Of a stretch of 64,000 bases of DNA, positions 55,172 to 62,788 are shown piece by piece. The translations under genes and the position numbers were made by a program. Within the stretch, counting starts at the first letter, position 1. The number at the start of each line of letters is the position of its first letter. This stretch comes from Acidaminococcus fermentans DSM 20731. Lineage in GTDB: Bacteria; Bacillota; Negativicutes; Acidaminococcales; Acidaminococcaceae. The notes beneath the pieces were generated by a model, which worked only from the letters and a program-made list of their open reading frames with translations, was not told the DNA's origin and did not search any database. The stretch spans positions 1,674,001 through 1,738,000 of the forward strand of contig NC_013740.1 of the NCBI RefSeq assembly GCF_000025305.1. The letters run 5' to 3'.

Positions 55172-57337
55172 ATGGAATTCAAGATTGCCCTTGCCGGCAA
55201 CCCCAATACTGGCAAGACCACCCTGTTCAATGCCCTGACCGGATCCAACCAGTTCGTGGGCAACTGGCCCGGGGTAACAGTTGAAAAAAAAGAAGGGAAA
55301 CTGATGGGCCATCCGGATGTGATCATCCAGGACCTGCCCGGCATCTACTCTCTTTCCCCCTACACCCTGGAAGAAGTGGTGTCCCGGACCTATCTGGTCA
55401 AGGAACGGCCGGATGCCATCCTGAACATCGTGGACGGGACCAACCTGGAACGGAACCTGTACCTGAGCACCCAGCTGGCTGAACTGGGGATCCCCATGGT
55501 AATGGCCGTGAACATGATGGACATGGTCCGGAGCAACGGAGACATCATCAACATCGATAAGCTGTCCCAGAAGATGGGCTGTCAGGTGATCGAAATCTCC
55601 GCCCGTACGGGAGAAGGCATCAAGGAAGCCGCAGACCTGGCAGCCAAGGTAGCCAAGCACCAGCAGGTAATGGTGGCCAAACATTCCTTCGACGGGCCGG
55701 TGGAACACGCTCTGGCCCACATTGAAGAAGCCACCCAGGGAATGCTCCCTGCCCATCAGGAACGGTGGTACGGCATCAAACTGTTCGAACGGGACGAAAA
55801 AGTCCGGGCTGCCCTGAAGCTGCCCCAGTCGGTCATCGACCACATTGATGGGGACATCGAAGCGGTGGAACAGGAAATGGATGACGATGCGGAAAGCATC
55901 ATCACCAACGAACGGTACAAATACATCAGTTCCATCATCCATGAGTGCAACATCAAAAAGAGCAAAGGAAAACTGACCACCTCCGACAAGATTGACAAGA
56001 TCGTCACCAACCGGTGGCTGGCCCTCCCCATTTTTGCCGCCATCATGTTCCTGGTCTATTATGTATCGGTGACCACCATCGGGACGGACGCCACGGACTG
56101 GGTCAATGACACCTTGTTCGGCGACATGATCATCCCTGCCGCCCATGATTTGATGGAAAGCCTGGAAGTGGCTGACTGGCTGGATGGTCTGATCGTGGAT
56201 GGGATCATTTCCGGCGTAGGCGCCGTGCTGGGCTTTGTACCCCAGATGGTGGTGCTGTTCATTTTCCTGGCCTTCCTGGAAGCCTGCGGCTACATGGCCC
56301 GTATCGCTTTCATCCTGGACCGGGCTTTCCGGAAGTTCGGCCTGTCCGGGAAATCCTTCATCCCCATGCTGATCGGCTCCGGCTGCGGCGTGCCCGGGAT
56401 CATGGCTTCCCGTACCATTGAAAACGAATCTGACCGGCGGATGACCATCATGACCACCACCATGATTCCCTGCTCCGCCAAGATGCCCATCATCGCCCTA
56501 ATTGCAGGGGCCTACTTCCACGGAGAATGGTGGGTGGCTCCCTCCGCTTACTTTGTGGGGATCTTCTCCATCATCATTTCTGGGATCATCCTGAAAAAAA
56601 CCAAGCTGTTTGCCGGGGATCCGGCCCCCTTCGTCATGGAACTGCCTCCCTACCATATGCCCACCCTGGGCAACATCGGCCGGAGCGTGTGGGAACGAAG
56701 CTCCTCCTTCATCAAGAAGGCCGGTACGGTAATCCTGCTGTCCACCATCCTGGTATGGTTCCTGTCCAGCTTCGGCTGGGATGACGGTGCCTTCACCATG
56801 CTGGATGAAGATGCCCTGAACGAAAGTATCCTGGCCTTCATCGGCACCAAAGTGGCCTGGCTCTTCGCGCCTCTGGGCTGGGGTGACTGGAAAGCGGCCG
56901 TGGCTGCCTTCACCGGCCTGATTGCAAAGGAAAACCTGGTGGGTACCTTCGGGATCCTGTATGGGCTGGCAGATGCCGCCGAAGACGGCCAGGAATTCTG
57001 GGGCACCTTTGCCCAGGAGTTCTCCGTGCTCAGCGCCTACTCCTTCCTGGTGTTCAACCTGCTGTGCGCTCCCTGTGTGGCTGCCATGGGCGCCATCAAA
57101 CGGGAAATGAACAACGGCCGCTGGACCCTGATCGCCATCGGCTACCAGTGCGGCTTCGCCTACTGCATGGCCCTGCTGTTCTACCAGTTCGGCAGCTTCA
57201 TTTCCACCGGGGTCTTCACCCTGGGCACGGCAGCCGCCTGTGTGATACTGGCCATCATGCTCTACCTGTTCTTCCGTCCGGCTCCCAAATACAATGGAGA
57301 AATCCAGATCAAAGACGCGGCGAATGCAGCGGAATAA
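55172..57337 (+). CDS. feoB: Ferrous iron transport protein B
   Basis: A 721-residue Fe2+ permease with an N-terminal GTPase domain: G1 GNPNTGKTT (9-17), G3 DLPGIYSLSPY (53-63), G4 NMMD (about 114). After a GDI-like helical spacer (about 170-260) come two Gate domains and membrane helices (about 290-700), including SGCGVPGIMASRTI (Gate, about 406-419) and NLLCAPCVAA with a conserved Cys in the pore. Length is normal. Ribosome site AAGAAGG is 9 nt upstream of the ATG. Confidence 0.97.
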   Translation: MEFKIALAGNPNTGKTTLFNALTGSNQFVGNWPGVTVEKKEGKLMGHPDVIIQDLPGIYSLSPYTLEEVVSRTYLVKERPDAILNIVDGTNLERNLYLSTQLAELGIPMVMAVNMMDMVRSNGDIINIDKLSQKMGCQVIEISARTGEGIKEAADLAAKVAKHQQVMVAKHSFDGPVEHALAHIEEATQGMLPAHQERWYGIKLFERDEKVRAALKLPQSVIDHIDGDIEAVEQEMDDDAESIITNERYKYISSIIHECNIKKSKGKLTTSDKIDKIVTNRWLALPIFAAIMFLVYYVSVTTIGTDATDWVNDTLFGDMIIPAAHDLMESLEVADWLDGLIVDGIISGVGAVLGFVPQMVVLFIFLAFLEACGYMARIAFILDRAFRKFGLSGKSFIPMLIGSGCGVPGIMASRTIENESDRRMTIMTTTMIPCSAKMPIIALIAGAYFHGEWWVAPSAYFVGIFSIIISGIILKKTKLFAGDPAPFVMELPPYHMPTLGNIGRSVWERSSSFIKKAGTVILLSTILVWFLSSFGWDDGAFTMLDEDALNESILAFIGTKVAWLFAPLGWGDWKAAVAAFTGLIAKENLVGTFGILYGLADAAEDGQEFWGTFAQEFSVLSAYSFLVFNLLCAPCVAAMGAIKREMNNGRWTLIAIGYQCGFAYCMALLFYQFGSFISTGVFTLGTAAACVILAIMLYLFFRPAPKYNGEIQIKDAANAAE

Positions 57338-57347
57338 GGTATAATAT

Positions 57348-57430
57348 GGGAGTGGCTGTTTACAGCCACTCCCTGTCAATAGTCAATGGTCAATGGCCAT
57401 TGGAAGGCAGGCGCCATGCGTCTGCCAATG
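57348..57430 (+). repeat. Stem-loop, heptad element and second stem-loop after feoB
   Basis: GGGAGTGGCTGT/ACAGCCACTCCC (57348-57373), then GTCAATA, GTCAATG, GTCAATG, GCCATTG (57375-57402), then GGCAGGCG.../GTCTGCC with flanking CATTGG/CCAATG (57398-57430). The first stem could attenuate feoB readthrough into the next gene. Confidence 0.8.
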
Positions 57431-57450
57431 AATAAAAAGGAGAATTGATT

Positions 57451-57591
57451 ATGGGTACTTTTGTTGTGGGACTGGTGCTCTTCCTCATCGTAGCAGCAGT
57501 GATCCGCAAGATGATCAAAGATCATAAGGCAGGAAAAAGTTCCTGCGGCTGCGACTGCGGAAGCTGCGGCATGTGTCATGGGAAGAAATAA
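57451..57591 (+). CDS. FeoB-associated Cys-rich membrane protein
   Basis: A 46-residue protein: one membrane helix (about 4-18, FVVGLVLFLIVAAVI), a basic stretch, and a Cys-rich tail with the pattern SCGCDCGSCGMCHGKK (six residues from the helix end onward, five Cys). This matches the small proteins often found after feoB in Firmicutes. ATG has AAAAGGAG 8 nt upstream. Confidence 0.9.
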   Translation: MGTFVVGLVLFLIVAAVIRKMIKDHKAGKSSCGCDCGSCGMCHGKK

Positions 57592-57627
57592 AAAAAACGG
57601 GATGCCGCTGGGCATCCCGTTTTTTTT
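57590..57627. terminator. Bidirectional terminator, feo operon / flavodoxin operon
   Basis: AAAAAAACGGGATGCC and GGCATCCCGTTTTTTT arms around GCT. Confidence 0.93.
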
Positions 57628-58258
57628 ATTTCACCCCCAGACTCTTCACCCAGTCCTTCACCTGGCTGTCCTGGAGGGTGCCGGTGAAGCAACGACCCTG
57701 GAGCCAGCTGCCTTTGCTGCCGGCCATTTCCTTCAGCTGGTCGGCGCTGCTGCCCATGCCGGAGCTGTAAGCGGTGGCAAAGGGAATCACCGTCTTGCCG
57801 GTGAAGTCATTGCTCTTCACGAAGGTATCCATGGGCCAGGCGGCAATGCCCCACCAGATGGGATACCCGACGAATACGGTGTCATAGTCCTGCCAGTTGG
57901 CGGGTTTGGCGTTCTTCAGAGCCACGTTCCGCAGGCTGGGGTCATCATGTTCCTGGTAGACCCGGGAACTTTTGTTGTTGTAATCCAAGTCTGCGGTCGT
58001 ATAGGGATTTTCCAGATCCAGCAGGTACAGATCCCCGCCGGTCTCCCCGGCAATGGCCTTGGCCACCTGTTCCGTCCGGTGAGTATTAGTATAATAGACC
58101 ACCAGTACCTTTTTGGCCTTGGCAGGCGCTTTTTCCGCAGCCGCCGTACCCGCTGCCTTGCCCCCGCCATTCTGGGCAGCCTGCTGTCCGCCGCAGGCCG
58201 TAACCGCCAGCAGAGACAGAGCCATGCAGACGATGGAAATCGCTTTTTTCCATCTCAT
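57626..58258 (-). CDS. Flavodoxin-type lipoprotein
   Basis: A 210-residue flavodoxin domain with a lipoprotein signal: lipobox AVTAC puts the Cys at residue 22, followed by a flexible Gly/Gln/Ala linker (to about 50). The FMN phosphate loop is in VVYYTNTHRTEQVA (about 53-66), with WQDYDTVFVGYPIWWGIAAWP (about 118-138) as the second FMN contact. An exported flavodoxin is typical of this family in gut Firmicutes. The start overlaps the stop of the small Cys-rich gene by 4 nt (ATGA). Confidence 0.88.
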   Translation of the reverse strand: MRWKKAISIVCMALSLLAVTACGGQQAAQNGGGKAAGTAAAEKAPAKAKKVLVVYYTNTHRTEQVAKAIAGETGGDLYLLDLENPYTTADLDYNNKSSRVYQEHDDPSLRNVALKNAKPANWQDYDTVFVGYPIWWGIAAWPMDTFVKSNDFTGKTVIPFATAYSSGMGSSADQLKEMAGSKGSWLQGRCFTGTLQDSQVKDWVKSLGVK

Positions 58259-58524
58259 GTTGTTTTCCTCCTTGTTCCTCTATGATTTTTCCTGCTGTTT
58301 TTCTCCAGATGGTACAGGAGATAATCCACATTGGTGAGTTTTTCCTGCTCCCGGTGGAGCTTTTTCAGGATTTCCTTCCGGTACTGACGGAGACACCGGC
58401 ACTGGCACCGATCATTCTTTTCCTGGAGGATTTTCCGGATGGTCTCTTCCGAACAGCCGGCCGCCTGGAGCACTTCCTGGCTCAGAGTCGTCTTTTTGAA
58501 ACTCTCCGCCTCCTTCTCATTCAT
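58255..58524 (-). CDS. Small Cys-containing protein, copy 1 of a recent duplication
   Basis: An 89-residue protein I cannot assign to a named family. It has a predicted helix-turn-helix-like N half (LSQEVLQAAGCSEETIRKIL), the Cys motif CQCRCLRQYRKE (about 46-57), and an amphipathic helix ending NVDYLLYHLEK. It shares about 85-90 percent identity in its core with the gene at 62029-62262. Its C-terminal 13 residues are specific. The ATG at 58524 overlaps the end of the CMD gene by 8 nt, and its stop overlaps the flavodoxin start. Confidence 0.8.
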   Translation of the reverse strand: MNEKEAESFKKTTLSQEVLQAAGCSEETIRKILQEKNDRCQCRCLRQYRKEILKKLHREQEKLTNVDYLLYHLEKNSRKNHRGTRRKTT

Positions 58525-58959
58525 TTCCATATACTTCTTTGGCATACCGGAAGGCTGCCCAGGCTTTGGGCCAGCCGGCGTAGAACCCCAGCTGGGTAAT
58601 GGCCTGGACCATTTCCTCCCGGGTTACTCCGTTCTTTTTAGCGGTGGCCATGTGGTACTGGAGGGAACTGTCTGTCAGTCCCTGGGCAATGAGCGCCGTC
58701 ACTGTCACCAGGCTCCGGTCGTGGAGGCTCAGCTTGTCGTTGGCGCTCCACACCTCTCCAAAAAGGATGTCATCGTTGTACCGGGCAAAATCCGGGGCAA
58801 AATTCCCCAGCTGATCCCGTCCTGCGGTTTGCACGATTTTGACCGTTTTTTTGTTTCATTTTCCATGGCTGCTGCCTCCCCAAAATGTATGCCCACGCAA
58901 GTCGTCATGACCAGGGCCAGTGCGAGTCCAGCAAATTGTTTCATGCGTTCGTCCATCAT
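58517..58959 (-). pseudogene. Exported CMD-family (carboxymuconolactone decarboxylase-like) protein, split by a -1 frameshift
   Basis: The N-terminal frame (from ATG 58957-58959, after AAGGAGG) encodes a signal peptide (MKQFAGLALALVMTTCVGIHFGEAAA in two runs: MKQFAGLALALVM and TTCVGIHFGEAAA) and ENETKK. The CMD domain (TAGRDQLGNFAPDF..., LSLHDRSLVTVTALIAQGL, VTREEMVQAITQLGFYAGWP) continues in the -1 frame. The join is a run of seven A at 58849-58855 read as A-AAA-AAA, a slippery pattern. Either a disabling frameshift, programmed slippage, or a sequencing error. Without the shift the domain could only start at a GTG (58834) without signal peptide. First gene of the flavodoxin operon. Confidence 0.75.
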
Positions 58960-59017
58960 GATTCCTCCTTCGGGTTATCTCCTGGATGTATCATAGCAAA
59001 TCCGCTCTTTCATATTA

Positions 59018-59026
59018 AATGCTTAT
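59018..59026. promoter_or_regulatory. ATAAGCATT motif upstream of the CMD-flavodoxin operon
   Basis: The minus-strand 9-mer ATAAGCATT, about 60 nt upstream of the start, is shared with the cupin/LysR intergenic region at 62736-62744. A TATGAT -10 lies between it and the gene (58989-58994). Confidence 0.45.
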
Positions 59027-59068
59027 CGTTCATCCATGGCAATAAGTAAAATGTATGAAAAAGGAAGC

Positions 59069-60823
59069 TTACAAAAGTGCCAGAATATCTTCAGCCGCCA
59101 GCTGGGGCGTCAGATGGTTCTCTTCCGCCAGCCTGGCGTAGTCATAGCGGTCATAGAAGGCCTTGGGGATGCCGAAATTCAATATGCGCATATCCGTTTT
59201 GCCATAATAGCTGGCGATCTTTTCTCCGAAGCCACCGGCCAGACAGCCATCTTCCATGGTTGCAACGACAGTATGATCTTTCCGCAGCTCTTCCAGGAGC
59301 TCTGTATCGAGGCCGGTGAGATAGCGGGGATTGATGACCGTGGCGTCGATACCGCGAGACTGCAGATCCTTTGCCGTCTGTTCTGCCAGGCCGTAGAAAT
59401 TGCCGGCACCCAGGAGAGCCACCTGGGAACCTTTATGGGTCACGGCAAAACGGTTCAGCTCCCTGTAATCCTTTTCGGCTTTCACTGGATAGAGGGAACC
59501 ATTTTCATAGACCGGTACAGGCACCCGGATAGCCACAGGATGGGTTTCCTGTGCGATGGCCCAGCCCAGCATTGCCTTATATTCTTCCAGGGTTGCAGGC
59601 GCCAGATACACCAGGTTCGGGATGTTGCTCAGCAGCGGGATATCATAGAAGCACAGATGGGTTACATCATTCATGCTGTACATGGATGCCCCGAATACCA
59701 GGAACGTGGCCGGGTTGCGATTTACACACACATCCTGGAACAACTGGTCGTACGTGCGCTGGAAGAATGTGGCATAACTGGCGAAGACGGGATGCATGCC
59801 GCCTTTGGCAAGCCCAGAAGCCATGGAGACAGCCTGTTCTTCGGCAATGCCCACATCGATGTACTGGCTGCCTGCTTCTTTCCGGCGTTCCGGCGTAAAG
59901 CCCATGACCATGGGTACAGCAGCCGTCATAGCCACCAGTTTCGGGTCCTTTTTCATCTGCTGCAGCAGGAAAGCAGCAGTGGCTTCACCGTACCTGTCCG
60001 TGTAGGGTTCCCTGACCTCGCCCGTTGCCAGGTCGAAGGGCATATGCCAGTGCCAGTCTTCTTTGTTCTTTTCTGCCGGGGCATAGCCCTTGCCCTTCTG
60101 GGTGACAATGTGCACCACCACAGGATGGTCAATATCCCTGACTTCCTCAAACGCACGGATCAGGGCTTCCACATCATTGCCGTCGGCCACGAAACGGTAG
60201 TCCAGCCCGAAGGCACGGAACAGATTGTCCGCTGCCTGCCCGTTGGTTTCCCGGAGTTTCTTGATGCCCTTGTACATGCCGCCGTGATTTTCTGCGATGG
60301 ACATGTCATTGTCATTGAAGACCACGATGAAATTCGTGCCCAATTCCCCCACGGTATCCAGCCCTCCAAAGGCCATGCCGCCGGAAAGGGAACCGTCGCC
60401 GATGACGGCAATGATGTTCTCTTTGCCGCCCTGCAGGTCACGGGCCTTGGCCAGACCGCTGGCCAGGGAAATGGAGGTGGACGTATGGCCCACGTTGAAG
60501 AAGTCGTGTTCACTTTCGTCCGGATTCGTATAGCCGGACACATCATTGTAATGGGCCGGGTCCGTATAAGCCTGCATGCGTCCGGTCAGCATCTTGTGGG
60601 GATAGGACTGGTGGGACACGTCATAAACGATTTTATCCTTCGGCGAATCGAATACGGTATGCAAAGCAACTGTCGCTTCCACAATGCCCAGGTCCGGGCC
60701 CACGTGGCCCATATGGACACTGGCCCGCTCCAGCATCGCCTTCCGCATTTCGTCGATCAGTTCCTGCCGTTCCTGGGGATTCAATTTTTTCAAGTCTTCC
60801 GGTCCCTTGATTTTTTCTAACAT
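59069..60823 (-). CDS. 1-deoxy-D-xylulose-5-phosphate synthase-like protein, short form
   Basis: A 584-residue thiamine-diphosphate enzyme. Transketolase-type domains in order: TPP domain with YDVSHQSYPHKMLTGR (about 68-83) and GDGSLSGGMAFGGLD (about 142-156), pyrimidine-binding domain with DVGIAEEQAVSMASGLAKGG (about 320-339) and the C-terminal transketolase domain (about 450-580). It is 30-40 residues shorter than usual Dxs and has VSHQSYPH for VGHQTYPH. It probably makes DXP for isoprenoids, thiamine or pyridoxal, but may be a divergent second Dxs. The base composition looks less CCGG-rich than its neighbours, suggesting possible transfer. ATG at 60821-60823 with AGGAG upstream. Confidence 0.82.
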   Translation of the reverse strand: MLEKIKGPEDLKKLNPQERQELIDEMRKAMLERASVHMGHVGPDLGIVEATVALHTVFDSPKDKIVYDVSHQSYPHKMLTGRMQAYTDPAHYNDVSGYTNPDESEHDFFNVGHTSTSISLASGLAKARDLQGGKENIIAVIGDGSLSGGMAFGGLDTVGELGTNFIVVFNDNDMSIAENHGGMYKGIKKLRETNGQAADNLFRAFGLDYRFVADGNDVEALIRAFEEVRDIDHPVVVHIVTQKGKGYAPAEKNKEDWHWHMPFDLATGEVREPYTDRYGEATAAFLLQQMKKDPKLVAMTAAVPMVMGFTPERRKEAGSQYIDVGIAEEQAVSMASGLAKGGMHPVFASYATFFQRTYDQLFQDVCVNRNPATFLVFGASMYSMNDVTHLCFYDIPLLSNIPNLVYLAPATLEEYKAMLGWAIAQETHPVAIRVPVPVYENGSLYPVKAEKDYRELNRFAVTHKGSQVALLGAGNFYGLAEQTAKDLQSRGIDATVINPRYLTGLDTELLEELRKDHTVVATMEDGCLAGGFGEKIASYYGKTDMRILNFGIPKAFYDRYDYARLAEENHLTPQLAAEDILALL

Positions 60824-60988
60824 CAGAATTCTCCTCTCATTTTTCTTTTGCATCGTCGTAATTGTGTACCTTCGTGCCGCCAGCGTATCATTTTTCCTTG
60901 ATGGTCACGTTGCCTGGCTGTAGCTGTAAAATCTGTTTTTTTCTCTCATGTTTTCTCGTTGTACAGGGACGTAACCCGTGGATGCTTT

Positions 60989-61993
60989 TCATCCCAGCCG
61001 CCCAGCCATAGACCTATTGATGGTCTGAGCCATGATTTGTTTCATGTTCCAGTCTCCGTGGATCCCGTCCAGGGAAAGTTCCGTGGGCAGGTCCTCCCCG
61101 GTTCCAAAGGGGGCCGCCACATCGATGTGGTCCCGGCTGCGGATATAGGCATTGACCTGGGCAAAAGACTGACGCCAGTTGTCCGCCGTGAGTTCGTCAA
61201 AGGCCTTCTGGATGTTGGCCGGATTGAGGGGTGGCAGGGTAAGATAGATGGGATGGATGCCCAGTGCTTCCGCCTTTTGCCCTATTTCTTCCAGATCCCG
61301 GATCACCTCTTCCGCCGACACCCCGGCACGGAGGCTGTTGGTGCCACCCATGATCAGCAGGTATTTCAGATGGAAGGGGCGCACATCCCGGTCGAACCGT
61401 TCCACCATCATGGCGCTGGTATCTCCGCTTTCCGACTGAGTGGCTCCCGGATTCCCGGTATAGGCATAGACAGGATACAGCAACAGTGAACCGTTGGTAT
61501 CCTGCATCCGGCTTCGGGGGACCGGTGCATTCCGTTCCACTTTCTGCAGACTGCTCTGAACTGCTACAGCCTGGGAATAATTCCCAAGGGGTCGCCCATC
61601 CAGGTCAAAAGCCCGCACCCGGTAATAGAGCACACCGGTAGTCTGTTTCTTCCGGAGTTTCTCCATGGGCAGCAGGGCCTGGGCAGAATAAATCCGACTG
61701 TTCCGGTACAGAGCCCCGGCGGCTTCCCGGGCGGAATCCAGATCGAGAGGAATCCCATCCAACACTTCCAGTTCATAGCGGACCGCATCCAACTGTTCCG
61801 GCCAAGTGAGCAGTCCCAGGTCCGCCCGGTCCACTTCCAATGCTGCCTGCCGGTTCTGAGCCGCCACAGGGGAAAAGCCGACCACCCGACGCACCGTACA
61901 GGAGCTGGCCAAAATCACCGGGATAGCCGCCAGAGCCAGAAAGCTCATGCCCAGTGCCTTCTTTTCCAGACTGGTCACTATGTTTTTTGCCAT
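60989..61993 (-). CDS. SGNH/GDSL-like hydrolase, probably missing block I
   Basis: A 334-residue protein with an N-terminal membrane segment or signal (residues about 14-32), a fibronectin-type-III-like part (about 55-145, ending YYRVRAFDLDGRPLGNY) and an SGNH hydrolase part. Block II-like SGDTSAMMVERFDRDV (about 190-205), block III MGGTNSL (about 215-221) and block V DGIHGDWNMKQ (about 312-322) are present. The expected block I with the nucleophilic Ser (GDS) is not seen; the sequence goes from a beta strand YPVYAYTGNPGATQ straight to block II. Third gene of the cupin operon. Confidence 0.7.
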   Translation of the reverse strand: MAKNIVTSLEKKALGMSFLALAAIPVILASSCTVRRVVGFSPVAAQNRQAALEVDRADLGLLTWPEQLDAVRYELEVLDGIPLDLDSAREAAGALYRNSRIYSAQALLPMEKLRKKQTTGVLYYRVRAFDLDGRPLGNYSQAVAVQSSLQKVERNAPVPRSRMQDTNGSLLLYPVYAYTGNPGATQSESGDTSAMMVERFDRDVRPFHLKYLLIMGGTNSLRAGVSAEEVIRDLEEIGQKAEALGIHPIYLTLPPLNPANIQKAFDELTADNWRQSFAQVNAYIRSRDHIDVAAPFGTGEDLPTELSLDGIHGDWNMKQIMAQTINRSMAGRLG

Positions 61994-62028
61994 GATGCTT
62001 CCTTCTTTCTTTGTTCATCAAGGTCCTT

Positions 62029-62262
62029 TTATTGTCTTTTCTCCAGATGGTACAGGAGATAATCCACATTGGTGAGTTTTTCCTGCTCCCGGTAGAAATT
62101 GGCCAGAAGTTCCTTCCGGTACTGGCGGAGGCAGCGGCACTGGCACCGGTCACTTTTTTCCTGGAGGATCTTCCGGATGGTCTCTTCCGGACAGCCGGCC
62201 GCCTGGAGCACTTCCTGGCTCAGGGTAGTCTTTTTGAGACTTTCCGTCCCCTTCTCCTTCAT
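62029..62262 (-). CDS. Small Cys-containing protein, copy 2 of a recent duplication
   Basis: A 77-residue paralogue of the gene at 58255-58524. It contains LSQEVLQAAGCPEETIRKIL, CQCRCLRQYRKELL and NVDYLLYHLEKRQ. The nucleotide sequences also stay close over about 230 bases, so the duplication or a gene conversion is recent. The ATG at 62260-62262 overlaps the cupin stop (ATGA). Unknown function; association with a cupin here and a flavodoxin/CMD there suggests a shared accessory role. Confidence 0.8.
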   Translation of the reverse strand: MKEKGTESLKKTTLSQEVLQAAGCPEETIRKILQEKSDRCQCRCLRQYRKELLANFYREQEKLTNVDYLLYHLEKRQ

Positions 62263-62678
62263 TTCAGCCTGCCATATTCTGCCGGATCCACCGCTTCGCA
62301 CCATTCATTGCTGGTGCCTTCTCCAGGCACTTCCAGAGCCAGATGCTGGAAGGCGGAATCCGGAGCCGCCCCGTGCCAGTGCTTCACTTCCGGAGGAATG
62401 TTCACCACATCCCCGGCTTTCAGTTCCTGGGCCGGCTTTCCCCATTCCTGGTAATAGCCCCGTCCGGCGGTGACGATGAGGATCTGTCCGCCTCCGTTGG
62501 CTGCATGGTGGATGTGCCAATGATTCCGGCAGCCCGGTTCAAAGGTCACCACCGCTGTGACCACCTGCTGGAGGGTCAGCATGTTCAAATAGCTCTTTCC
62601 ATCAAAATATTGGGCATACCCTGTATTTTCTTTTCCCAGGGCAAAGGGGCTCGTTTTTTCCAGTTCCTGCAGATCCAT
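62259..62678 (-). CDS. Cupin domain protein
   Basis: A 139-residue single cupin. Metal ligands are visible in HWHIHHAANGGGQ (His-x-His, about 51-63) and the second motif HWHGAAPDSAFQHLAL (about 104-119). Similar cupins sit beside CMD-family proteins and flavodoxins in anaerobes, and some are fused to CMD domains. The first gene of its operon, divergent from the LysR gene; AAAGGAG 7-8 nt before the ATG. Confidence 0.88.
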   Translation of the reverse strand: MDLQELEKTSPFALGKENTGYAQYFDGKSYLNMLTLQQVVTAVVTFEPGCRNHWHIHHAANGGGQILIVTAGRGYYQEWGKPAQELKAGDVVNIPPEVKHWHGAAPDSAFQHLALEVPGEGTSNEWCEAVDPAEYGRLK

Positions 62679-62732
62679 ATGATCGACTCCTTTCCTGTCA
62701 TAGTTGTATTGTATTCCATCTTCTTACGGATG

Positions 62733-62745
62733 TATAATGCTTATA
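62733..62745. promoter_or_regulatory. LysR-box-like site TATAA-TGC-TTATA between cupin and LysR genes
   Basis: A palindrome with T-N11-A spacing, containing the 9-mer also found at 59018-59026. Its position between divergent genes fits autoregulation and control of the cupin operon by the LysR protein. Confidence 0.55.
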
Positions 62746-62788
62746 ACAAGTAGTTGAAAATACATTTTTCCTATTGCAGGAGGAAATC

